From contig NZ_JAAZWC010000021.1 of NCBI RefSeq assembly GCF_013185195.1, positions 25,839 through 89,838 on the forward strand: a DNA stretch of 64,000 bases. The letters run 5' to 3'. The notes under the pieces were generated by a model. That model was not told the DNA's origin and ran no database searches. It saw only the letters and a program-made list of their open reading frames with translations. Every line of letters begins with the position of its first letter. Position 1 is the stretch's first letter. This document shows positions 53,462-61,101 of the stretch, in pieces. Origin of the DNA: Saccharibacillus qingshengii. Lineage in GTDB: Bacteria > Bacillota > Bacilli > Paenibacillales > Paenibacillaceae. The position numbers were made by a program, and so were the translations under genes.

Positions 53462-54466
53462 TTAATCCTGCAAAAAGACGAGTCCGACGAAATCTTCCGT
53501 TTCGATATTGCCGAAGTAATGCTTCAAATCGGTGCCTTCGAGCGCCGCGCGGATCTCCGATTCTTCATAACGTTTGCCGCGCAGCAGATCCGCAACTTCG
53601 GACGCGTCGCCCACGCCGAAGAAGTCGCCGAAAATGGTGATCTCTTCGATCCGGCCGTTTTTGACGTCCATGCGCAGATCGATGATGCCGACCGGGAATT
53701 TCTTGGCATGCTTGACGTTGTATTCCGGAGACTGGCCGTAGTTCCAATCCCAGTTCCGGTAGCGCTCTTCGGAAATCTCGTGGATCTTTTTCCAGTCTTC
53801 TTCGGTCAGTTTGTATTCGGGCACTTCATTCGGCTCCACTTTGAAAATATGGCGTAGAATATGGTCCCGGAACTCATCCATCGTCAGCTTCTCGTTCATG
53901 AACTCCGAGATGTTGGCGACGCGGCTGCGGACCGACTTGGTACTTTTGGATTTGAACTTTTCCGGGTTCGCTTTCAGCGCCGAATGCACGTTGTCCAGTT
54001 CGGAGTCGAACATGAGCGTGCCGTGGCTGAACATGCGCCCGCGCGTGGAGAATTGGGCGTTGCCCGAAATTTTCTGTTCGCCGACCTGAAGATCGTTGCG
54101 GCCCGACAGCTGGGCTTCGACGCCCAGATCGCGCAGCGCTTCGGTCATCGGTTCGGTGAATTTGCGGAAATTGTGGAACGACTGGCCGTCGTCCTTCGTC
54201 AGGAAGCTGAAATTCAGATTGCCGAGATCGTGGTAGACCGCACCGCCGCCGGACAGCCGACGCACCACGTGAAGATGGTTTTCTTTGACGTAATCGGCGT
54301 TGATTTCTTCGACCGTATTCTGGTGCTTGCCGATAATGATCGACGGTTCGTTAATGTAGAACAGCAGATAACTTTCGCCGTCCATCGGCAGATGACGCAG
54401 CACGAATTCTTCGATGGCCAGGTTGATCCGCGGATCGTGAATGCCCTGATTGTCGATAAAAAGCAT
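53462..54466 (-). CDS. lplJ: lipoate-protein ligase
   Basis: The 334-residue enzyme activates free lipoate with ATP and attaches it to E2 and GcvH proteins. ATG at 54466 follows GGGAGGCCATACC; a longer frame to 54952 is intergenic. The large catalytic domain has RRLSGGGAVYHDLGNLNFSF, GRNDLQVGEQKISGNAQ and HGTLMFD. The C-terminal accessory domain (from about residue 245) has DLRMDVKNGRIEEITIFGDF. It matches LplJ of Bacillus in length and motifs. Confidence 0.94.
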   Translation of the reverse strand: MLFIDNQGIHDPRINLAIEEFVLRHLPMDGESYLLFYINEPSIIIGKHQNTVEEINADYVKENHLHVVRRLSGGGAVYHDLGNLNFSFLTKDDGQSFHNFRKFTEPMTEALRDLGVEAQLSGRNDLQVGEQKISGNAQFSTRGRMFSHGTLMFDSELDNVHSALKANPEKFKSKSTKSVRSRVANISEFMNEKLTMDEFRDHILRHIFKVEPNEVPEYKLTEEDWKKIHEISEERYRNWDWNYGQSPEYNVKHAKKFPVGIIDLRMDVKNGRIEEITIFGDFFGVGDASEVADLLRGKRYEESEIRAALEGTDLKHYFGNIETEDFVGLVFLQD

Positions 54467-54624
54467 GGTATGGCCTCCCGTTTCGATAAAAGTTTCGCCG
54501 AAGCGAATGCGTAGAAGTGAATCCTTCGTTTTGACCTTTACTTTGCCTATCCCATTGTAAACCAAACAAATTGCCGAAGACCAGTCTTTGCGACCGATTG
54601 GCGCCTGGGAAAAGGACTTTTTTC

Positions 54625-54655
54625 GTTTGACGGGAGAACGGACGGGTAATACATA
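54625..54655 (+). promoter_or_regulatory. promoter of the small-protein pair (sigma-B-like and sigma-A-like)
   Basis: GTTTGA (54625-54630) and GGGTAA (54644-54649), 13 nt apart, resemble the sigma-B pattern GTTTAA/GGGTAT. Overlapping it, TTGACG (54627-54632) and TACATA (54650-54655), 17 nt apart, resemble sigma-A. The start codon of the first gene is about 70 nt downstream. Confidence 0.55.
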
Positions 54656-54724
54656 ATTATCCCGACCCAACACCAATAAGCGAAGGACGCGCAAACCGTT
54701 CGTCGCAGCAGGAGGTTGAATACG

Positions 54725-54913
54725 ATGGATGACAAAGCCAAAAGCCTGCTGGATCATAAGAAAGAACACGATCACAGCGGGGAACTGAAGCATTTTGTCG
54801 AGAATCAGGTCGAAACCGCGGACTCGGCGATACCCAGTCGGGTAGACGCGACCAAGGACCAGCGGATGGATCAGCAGAACAGACTTAAAGACCAGCAAAA
54901 TATGCGCAGATAA
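54725..54913 (+). CDS. small hydrophilic protein, tandem paralogue 1 (62 aa)
   Basis: ATG at 54725 has AGGAGG 9 nt upstream; the in-frame TTG at 54716 touches that site. The product is highly charged, without Cys or hydrophobic segments. It shares KAKSLLDHKK, GELKHFVENQVE, ATKDQ and KDQQN-type blocks with the next gene. It is probably a disordered or helical stress-type protein. No family is recognised. Confidence 0.72.
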   Translation: MDDKAKSLLDHKKEHDHSGELKHFVENQVETADSAIPSRVDATKDQRMDQQNRLKDQQNMRR

Positions 54914-54950
54914 CGACATCTTACGAAATGCAGCCAGGAGGTTGAACAAC

Positions 54951-55175
54951 ATGGACGAAAAAGCTAAAGCACTGCTGGATCAGAAGAAAGCGAATGAACA
55001 AGGCGGCGAGCTGAAAAAGTTTGTGGAGAACCAAGTGGAAGGCAGCGACAGAAATGTTCCTTCGGATATCTCAGCGACCAAAGACCAGGCGATCGACCAG
55101 CAGCATCATATGAAAGACCAGGAAAACCGGATGGCCAATCATACCGGCAGCCGGGGCGCGGATCCCAAAGTCTGA
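54951..55175 (+). CDS. small hydrophilic protein, tandem paralogue 2 (74 aa)
   Basis: This is a duplicate of the preceding gene, with the same leader pattern CAGGAGGTTGAA before the ATG. Conserved blocks are KAKALLDQKK, GELKKFVENQVEGSDRNVPS, SATKDQAIDQQ and MKDQEN. It has 12 extra C-terminal residues (NHTGSRGADPKV). It lies 37 nt after its twin and before a terminator, so the two form one unit. Confidence 0.72.
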   Translation: MDEKAKALLDQKKANEQGGELKKFVENQVEGSDRNVPSDISATKDQAIDQQHHMKDQENRMANHTGSRGADPKV

Positions 55176-55248
55176 CCGGGATAGGGGCGGATCCTTTTCC
55201 GTCAGCGCGAACAGCAGAATTCGGAACGGACAGCAGTATCCCGAGCAA

Positions 55249-55290
55249 AGCTCCGGTTGTTCTCCTTAGGGAGACGCCGGGGCTTTTTTT
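55249..55290 (+). terminator. terminator after the small-protein pair
   Basis: AGCTCCGG pairs with CCGGGGCT (one G-T pair), with an inner CTCC/GGGAG stem, followed by seven T. Confidence 0.8.
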
Positions 55291-55404
55291 GTACGGCCGC
55301 CTTGTCACGATCCGCCGCATCCCCTATAATCGGAAGGCGATAACTGAAGAAGTACAGCTGCCGAGGTCCTGCCAATCCCGCTTACGGAACACTTCCAAGC
55401 AGCG

Positions 55405-55712
55405 GGGTTTTGCAGGTTAAAAGGGAAGCCGGTGCAAATCCGGCACGGTCCCGCCACTGTAACACGGGAAGAATCCACGATGCCATTGCGAATACGCGAG
55501 AAGGCGGATTGCTGTTACCCATCCCGTGAGTCAGGAGACCTGCCCGGCAGATCCGATTGCAGGTCCCGTCTTCGAGGAAAAGGCGCTCCGCGCACGTACG
55601 CCGAAAAGGATTCGCCCCGCCCACCGTTTTTTTTTCGGTTAGGGCTCCGGGGTTTCTTGGCGTGCGTTCCCGAAGCAGCCCTTTCCGCCGAACCGGCCGG
55701 AAGGGGCTTTTT
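55405..55712 (+). promoter_or_regulatory. cobalamin riboswitch with expression platform
   Basis: The B12-box core GCCGGTGCAAATCCGGC (55428-55444), the CACTGTAA strand and GAGTCAGGAGACCTGCC (55528-55544) identify the aptamer. Closing stem P1 is GCAGGT (55412-55417)/ACCTGC (55538-55543). A second GCAGGT at 55559-55564 can take ACCTGC instead, giving an alternative fold. A terminator stem, AGCCCTTTCCG (55677-55687)/CGGAAGGGGCT (55698-55708) with TTTTT, stands before the start codon. It is probably a transcriptional off switch for the B12 importer. No gene lies in 55176-55761. Confidence 0.93.
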
Positions 55713-55761
55713 GCATGGAGAAGCGGGACTGTGCCGAAGATCTATTCAAGGGGGACGTAGA

Positions 55762-56802
55762 ATGACAGACGAAACGAACACTCACCAAACAAAGAGAGCG
55801 GTATCCGCAGGGATCCGCAAAAGCCTGCTGACCGGCGCATCCGCGCTGCTGCTGGCAGTGGGCCTTGCCGCATGCGGCGGCCGCACGGCCGAAGCGCCGC
55901 AGCCGGCGTCATCCGAGGCGCAGGCCGCCGGGCAGGAAGCGTCTGCTCCGGCAGAGCCGACGCAGGCGAACGACGCCTCGGCGCAGACCGTATATCCGCT
56001 CAAGCTCCAAGATGCCACCGGAACGGAAGTGACCTTCGAGAAAGCTCCGACGAAGATCGTATCGCTGGCCCCGTCGGAAACGGAAACGCTGTTCGCTTTG
56101 GGACTGGCCGCGCAGATCGTCGGCGTATCGGATAACGACGATTATCCGGAAGCGGCGAAAAGCAAACCCAAAATGGGCGGCTTCGAACTGAATACCGAAG
56201 CGATCGTAGCGGCGCAGCCGGATATCGTCTTCGTCGCCGATCTGACCGATGACGCGACGGTCGAATCGCTGCGCGGATTAGGATTGGCTGTATTCAAGTT
56301 CAACCCCGATACGTTGGAAGATGTCCTGCGCGACATCTCGGTATACGGCGAGATTACAGATCGCCAGGTCGAAGCCAAAGAAGTGACCGACAAGATGCAA
56401 GCGGAGATCGAGACAGTTCGTACGGCAGCCGCTTCGATCGAAAGCAAAGACCGGAAAACGGCTTATCTGGAATTTTCTCCTGGTTGGACGGTCGGCCGCG
56501 GCGAGTTCATGAACGAGCTGATCGAAACGTCCGGAGCCGTCAATGCCGCCGCGGATACGGAAGGGTGGAGCGAAGTCGATTCGGAAGCGATTATCGCCGC
56601 CGATCCGGATATCGTGCTGTACAGCCAGCTGTCCGTTGATCCGAAGACGCTCAAGGAACGCAGCGGCTGGCAGGGGATAACCGCGATCCGAGGCAATCAA
56701 TTGTTTGCGATAGACGACAACCTGGTGAGCCGTCCGGGTCCCCGTTTGACGGAAGGTCTGATCGAGGTCTTTGACACGCTTTATCCGGATAAGCGGCAAT
56801 GA
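55762..56802 (+). CDS. btuF: cobalamin-binding lipoprotein (BtuF-like)
   Basis: The product has 346 residues. A signal peptide with lipobox LAAC (Cys38) is followed by an Ala/Pro/Glu-rich linker and a class III periplasmic binding fold (KIVSLAPSETETLFALGLAAQ, NTEAIVAAQPDIVFVAD, SGAVNAAADTEGWSEVDSEA). The fold is shared by B12 and siderophore binders; the B12 riboswitch directly upstream decides the assignment. GGGGGAC precedes the ATG at 55762. It overlaps the permease gene by 4 nt. Confidence 0.87.
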   Translation: MTDETNTHQTKRAVSAGIRKSLLTGASALLLAVGLAACGGRTAEAPQPASSEAQAAGQEASAPAEPTQANDASAQTVYPLKLQDATGTEVTFEKAPTKIVSLAPSETETLFALGLAAQIVGVSDNDDYPEAAKSKPKMGGFELNTEAIVAAQPDIVFVADLTDDATVESLRGLGLAVFKFNPDTLEDVLRDISVYGEITDRQVEAKEVTDKMQAEIETVRTAAASIESKDRKTAYLEFSPGWTVGRGEFMNELIETSGAVNAAADTEGWSEVDSEAIIAADPDIVLYSQLSVDPKTLKERSGWQGITAIRGNQLFAIDDNLVSRPGPRLTEGLIEVFDTLYPDKRQ

Positions 56803-57842
56803 TTCGCAGGCTGGGCGGATACGGGGCGCTCGCTGTCGCCATGCTGCTGGTCAGCCTTGTGCTGACGCTGCGGATCGGATCGGTCAACCTGCCCGCCGGC
56901 CAGATCGCAGGCATTCTGCTGCACGGACTGCCCGGAATCGGGCAGGGGTTCCCGCAGACCTGGGACGACTCCGCGGCGCAGATCGTGCTGCGAGTCAGGC
57001 TGCCGCGTATCGTGCTGGCGATGCTTGTAGGCGCGGCGCTTGCGGTGGCGGGCGCCGCGTTCCAGGGCGTCCTGCGCAACCCGCTCGCCGATCCGTTCAC
57101 TCTCGGCGTATCGTCCGGTTCTTCGCTTGGCGCGGCGCTTATTATCTTTTTTGGACTGCGTACAGCCTGGATCGGGCAGTGGACGCTGCCGCTGACCGCA
57201 TTCGCAACCGGCGCGATCACGCTGTTTGCGGTATTGGCGCTGGCAAGAGACCGGGGCAAACTGCCGGTGCACGGCTTGGTGCTGGCCGGTGTCGTCATGC
57301 AGTCGTTCCTCGGCGCGGCGGTTACTTTTCTGTCCGCGCTGTCCGACCGTCCGGTGAATGAGATTCTGTTCTGGACGATGGGCAGCTTGAACCTGCGCGG
57401 CTGGAGCTATTCGGCCATTCTGCTGCCGTACGTGCTGCTCGGGGGTGCTTTTCTTTGGGCAAATGCCGGGGCAATGAATCTGTTTGCGCTCGGCGAGCGC
57501 CGGGCGGGACAGCTCGGATTGAACACGGAGCGGACGAAGACCCGGGTGCTGCTGGTCGCGACCCTGGTCGCGGCGGCGGCCGTGTCGGTCTCGGGCGTCA
57601 TCGGGTTTGTCGGACTCGTGGTTCCGCATATGATCCGGCTGATCGCCGGACCGGATTACCGGCTGCTGGTGCCGCTGTCCGCGCTGGGCGGTGCCCTTTT
57701 CCTGATGTGGGCGGACACGCTGGCCCGCTCTTTGCTGGGGGGCGCGGAGATCCCGCTTGGCGTCGTTACGGCATTTGCCGGCGCGCCGTTCTTCGCGCTG
57801 CTTCTGCAGCGAAGCAAACGTGAGAAAGGAGCCGTGGAATGA
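56799..57842 (+). CDS. btuC: cobalamin ABC transporter permease (BtuC-like)
   Basis: This is a 347-residue FecCD/BtuC permease with about ten helices. Typical blocks are RLPRIVLAMLVGAALAVAGAAFQG, NPLADPFTLGVSSGSSLGAA, GVIGFVGLVVPHMIRLIAGPDYR and LADTLAR-like WADTLARSLLGGAEIPLGVVTAF. It overlaps both neighbours by 4 nt, so the three proteins are made in step. Confidence 0.9.
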   Translation: MIRRLGGYGALAVAMLLVSLVLTLRIGSVNLPAGQIAGILLHGLPGIGQGFPQTWDDSAAQIVLRVRLPRIVLAMLVGAALAVAGAAFQGVLRNPLADPFTLGVSSGSSLGAALIIFFGLRTAWIGQWTLPLTAFATGAITLFAVLALARDRGKLPVHGLVLAGVVMQSFLGAAVTFLSALSDRPVNEILFWTMGSLNLRGWSYSAILLPYVLLGGAFLWANAGAMNLFALGERRAGQLGLNTERTKTRVLLVATLVAAAAVSVSGVIGFVGLVVPHMIRLIAGPDYRLLVPLSALGGALFLMWADTLARSLLGGAEIPLGVVTAFAGAPFFALLLQRSKREKGAVE

Positions 57843-58759
57843 AGACCTGGCCGAAACTTCGGAACTTGAGAAATCGCGGCAGACAAGAAGCGGCCGAAAA
57901 TCCGGGTCTGCAGCCAGACGGGGAAGACTCCCGTCCGGAAGAAGAGCCGCCCGCAATCGAGCTGCGCGGCGCCGCCTGTTTCTACGGCCGGCGGCAGGCC
58001 CTGCGTCCGCTTGACTGGACGGTCCGGCGCGGCGAATTCTGGGCCGTGCTCGGTCCCAACGGCAGCGGCAAGTCCAGCCTGCTGGCGCTGATCTCCGGCG
58101 CGGAACGCCCGTCGACCGGCGAGGTCCGGCTGAACGGCCGTCCGCTGGCGGATTACGGGCGCCGCGAACGGGCTCGGCGGCTGGCCGTGCTGCCGCAGGA
58201 AGGTCTGCCGCCGCTCGGCATTACGGTACGGGACGCGCTTGAAATGGGGCGCTTCCCGTACCGGGACCGCTTCGGCCGCGATCGGGACGCCGCGGCCGCG
58301 CAGAAACGGCTCGCCCGCATCGCCGGGCGGCTGGAGCTGACGGCGCTGCTTCCGCGCCGCCTGGATGAACTGAGCGGCGGACAGCGGCAGCGCGCCGCGC
58401 TCGGCCAGGTGATGGCGCAGCAGCCGGAGATCCTGCTGCTGGACGAGCCGACGGCTTATCTGGATATTTATTATCAGCTCGACGTCATGGAGCTGGTGCG
58501 GGAATGGCGCGCGGAAGAGGGCCTAACGGTCGTGGCCGTGCTGCACGATCTGAATCTGGCGGCCCAGTATGCGGAGCGGATGCTGCTGCTGCAGGAAGGA
58601 ACCGCAGCAGCCGAAGGCACGCCCGAAGAAGTGCTGACGCCGCAGGGAGTCGGCAGGCTGTTCGGCGTAGCCCCGCCAATCGTGGTGGAACGCGAAGAAA
58701 TCGACGCGCCGCAGCTTCTGTTTCGCGCAGGCGGCTCGTCCCGGCCGGATTCTCGGTAA
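57839..58759 (+). CDS. btuD: cobalamin ABC transporter ATP-binding protein (BtuD-like)
   Basis: The 306-residue ATPase has Walker A GPNGSGKSS, Q-loop VLPQEGLPPLG, signature LSGGQRQRAALGQ, Walker B ILLLDEPTAYLDI and H-loop AVLHDLNLAAQY, the FepC/BtuD pattern. About 40 extra residues precede the nucleotide-binding domain. It completes the B12 importer. Confidence 0.9.
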   Translation: MKTWPKLRNLRNRGRQEAAENPGLQPDGEDSRPEEEPPAIELRGAACFYGRRQALRPLDWTVRRGEFWAVLGPNGSGKSSLLALISGAERPSTGEVRLNGRPLADYGRRERARRLAVLPQEGLPPLGITVRDALEMGRFPYRDRFGRDRDAAAAQKRLARIAGRLELTALLPRRLDELSGGQRQRAALGQVMAQQPEILLLDEPTAYLDIYYQLDVMELVREWRAEEGLTVVAVLHDLNLAAQYAERMLLLQEGTAAAEGTPEEVLTPQGVGRLFGVAPPIVVEREEIDAPQLLFRAGGSSRPDSR

Positions 58760-58869
58760 TAGAACCCTGGCGGTTGCGGCAGAATTTGTCGATCCTGATG
58801 CAGATTGGGAAAGACCCGCCGGGAATCCTTGCGAGAGGAACGTCGGTTTCTATTCGTTCAGAACACAGC

Positions 58870-58902
58870 AAAAAGGCCGGAGAATCATTCTCCGGCCTTT
58901 TT
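58870..58902. terminator. bidirectional terminator between btuD and the chemoreceptor gene
   Basis: AAAAAGGCCGGAGAAT and ATTCTCCGGCCTTTTT form a perfect 16-bp stem around one base (a 33-nt palindrome). Confidence 0.93.
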
Positions 58903-59001
58903 GCGTTCCTGCTGCTTCTTTCGTTTCGTCATGCGGCATTCCTGAATTTTCCGAATGGATCGCTACGTAGTTTGACTCGGAGGCCTGCCCGGCCGCCCGG
59001 T

Positions 59002-60690
59002 TCAGATCTTGAAGCGCCGGACGACTTCTTCGAGTTCGTCGGCTTGTTGGCTGAGCTCGCCTACCGTACGCGCGTAAGATTCCATTTCTTCCAGTTGGCG
59101 TGCGCTGCCGGCGGAGACTTCCTCGACACGCGCTTGTACATGTTCCGTAATCCGAGCCGTTTCTTCGACCGACGCACTGACTTGTTCGCTGCCGGCCGAG
59201 ACCTGTTGGGTCGAAGCGGACACTTCCTGGACGGATTGGTTGAACTGCTGCATCAGGCTCATCAATTCGTCGAAAGCTCCGCCTGCGCTGCGAACCGCTT
59301 CGGCGCCCGACATGATTTCGTGATGGACCGAGCCGATCGCTTCGACCGAACGTTCCGAATTCTCGCGCAGCGCCGCCAGCGACTGTTCGATTTGTCCGGT
59401 AGCTGCACGGGACTGGTCGGACAGCTTACGGACTTCTTCGGCGACGACCGCAAAGCCTCTTCCGTGCTCGCCGGCGCGGGCGGCTTCGATCGAAGCGTTG
59501 AGCGACAGCATTTGAATCTGTGCGGAGATGCTGGTGATCGCCTGCAGCACTTCCGTGATCTCGTCCGAACGCGAACCCATCGATTCGATGAAAGCGCGAG
59601 CCTGCACGGTCGTTTCCTGAACGCGGTTCATCTGTTCGACGGCCCGCTGGGCCAGGGCGTTGCCGGACACCGCTTCTTGGGAAGCTCGGGCAATCTGATC
59701 GTTTACTTCGGCAGCGGCTTCGGCAATATGCTGGATACCGCCGCTGATCTCTTCCATGGCTTTTGCATTCTCCGCGGTACTGGAAGCGACCGTTTCGCTG
59801 CTCTGCGCGATTTCCGCGGCAGAGGCAGAAGATTGTCCGCCGATTTCATAGAGCACTCCGATCCCTCGTGACAGCTGCACGGAATCGCTTTTAACCCGGT
59901 CGGTCGCTTCGAGAACCTGTCCGATCATACCGCGCAGATTGGTGGTCATCTGCTGGAACGCCGAAGCGAGCTGCGCGATTTCGTCGCGTCCTTTCACTTC
60001 GATATTTTCCTGCAGATCGCCTTCGGCAACAAGCCGGGCGTGCTTGACCAGACGGCCCAGAGGCTTGGTCATCTGCCGGCTGACGGCAGCCGCGATCAAT
60101 CCGCCGAGAACAATGACCACAAGGGTAATGCCGAGGCTTGTCAGCAGGATCGCCTGCGTCACCTGCGTGACGAAGTTGGCATCCAGCGTACCGGCGACCA
60201 GCAGCGTTCCGCCGGGAATCGCCAGATAACCCTGCAGATCGGCATCGTCGCCGCTTTGGTTAAGCGGAGTAATCACCGGCTCCTTGCCGCTTTTCAGAGC
60301 CTGCTGCATAAAGGGAGTGACCGGGAGTTTGGTTCCCGCTTCGATTTCGGAGCCGTTGCTGGCCAGCACGACAGCCGCTTCCTTGTCCTGAACATTCAGA
60401 ATATAAACGTTTTCGAGACGGAACTCGGATGCCGAATCGTTGAGATAAGTCTGAATCTTCATCGAAGCCGCCGCATTGGCTTTGGCCGCCATCCCGGCTT
60501 GGGTCGAATCAATCCCGCCCGCGATTTCGGAGACGCTCAAATCCAGGGTTTTGCTGAATTCGGGTATGATTCGGCTGTGCAGGGTATTATTGAATATGAA
60601 GAAAAAACTCCCGCAAAGCAGCAGGCTTACCGCAAGGATGATGCTTCCCGACAAAACGATGATCTTGCGGCTGATGGAACGGTTTAGCAT
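59002..60690 (-). CDS. methyl-accepting chemotaxis protein
   Basis: The product has 562 residues, starting at 60690 with AAAGGGGGAG 6 nt upstream; a longer frame to 60759 adds an unlikely N-terminus. Helix 1 (IIVLSGSIILAVSLLLCGSFFFI) and helix 2 near 190-212 frame a small extracytoplasmic sensor of about 150 residues (Cache-like). A HAMP domain (KPLGRLVKHARLVAEGDLQE) and a long signalling coiled coil follow, with the hairpin tip EAARAGEHGRGFAVVAEEVRKLSDQSR. The ligand is unknown. No che genes are in view. Confidence 0.93.
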   Translation of the reverse strand: MLNRSISRKIIVLSGSIILAVSLLLCGSFFFIFNNTLHSRIIPEFSKTLDLSVSEIAGGIDSTQAGMAAKANAAASMKIQTYLNDSASEFRLENVYILNVQDKEAAVVLASNGSEIEAGTKLPVTPFMQQALKSGKEPVITPLNQSGDDADLQGYLAIPGGTLLVAGTLDANFVTQVTQAILLTSLGITLVVIVLGGLIAAAVSRQMTKPLGRLVKHARLVAEGDLQENIEVKGRDEIAQLASAFQQMTTNLRGMIGQVLEATDRVKSDSVQLSRGIGVLYEIGGQSSASAAEIAQSSETVASSTAENAKAMEEISGGIQHIAEAAAEVNDQIARASQEAVSGNALAQRAVEQMNRVQETTVQARAFIESMGSRSDEITEVLQAITSISAQIQMLSLNASIEAARAGEHGRGFAVVAEEVRKLSDQSRAATGQIEQSLAALRENSERSVEAIGSVHHEIMSGAEAVRSAGGAFDELMSLMQQFNQSVQEVSASTQQVSAGSEQVSASVEETARITEHVQARVEEVSAGSARQLEEMESYARTVGELSQQADELEEVVRRFKI

Positions 60691-60954
60691 GATGAACTCC
60701 CCCTTTTTGATCAAACGAAAGCAGTGCTGAGCAAGGTGCCGGCCGTCTGCAGCGAGCAACCAAAAAGCGCGGATTCTCCAAGGAATCGGGACTAAAGGTG
60801 CTTTAACAGCGGTTTTGGATAGGTCTTAAGGATCGATAAAAGAACAAAATATACGAAAGTCGGAATGAACTAATCCATATCATACATGAGAATAGACAAA
60901 TTTGACCAGATTCATGTAAGCTCTTTTTGCAAATTCTGAATATTCCCGTATTTC
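60691..60954. other. AT-rich intergenic stretch
   Basis: This part of the 411-nt gap between the chemoreceptor and tcyP genes is AT-rich in its second half and holds no open frame of interest. The chemoreceptor promoter must lie here. I looked for a sigma-D type promoter (TAAA/GCCGATAT) on the minus strand and found no match with proper spacing. Confidence 0.5.
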
Positions 60955-60984
60955 TTGCGTTCTTTACTGAAAAAGTCCTATAAA
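60955..60984 (+). promoter_or_regulatory. promoter of tcyP
   Basis: TTGCGT (60955-60960) and TATAAA (60979-60984) are separated by 18 nt. The CymR-like site starts 2 nt after the -10 element. Confidence 0.6.
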
Positions 60985-60986
60985 AT

Positions 60987-61011
60987 TAAATGTACCAAAA
61001 TGATCGGAATA
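60987..61011 (+). promoter_or_regulatory. CymR-like operator of tcyP
   Basis: TAAA (60987-60990) and GGAATA (61006-61011) have the same spacing as in the cysT site. The two also share A, A, A and T at several inner positions and a downstream TG. tcyP is a known CymR target in Bacillus subtilis. Confidence 0.66.
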
Positions 61012-61101
61012 GTGGTACTATGAGTACGAATTAAAACCCGGCTTTTTACACACGGGCAGTTGACCGCTGTTCGAATACAGACAGCGAGAGGGATTGGACG
61101 A

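Noticed and set aside
55432..55760. Upstream in-frame extension of the B12-binding protein gene
   Set aside because: It translates the riboswitch and terminator; the ATG at 55762 has its own site and begins a normal lipoprotein signal.
60691..60954. Possible sigma-D promoter for the chemoreceptor gene
   Set aside because: TAAA and CCGATT-like strings occur on the minus strand near 60790-60810, but the spacing is too short for the sigma-D pattern.
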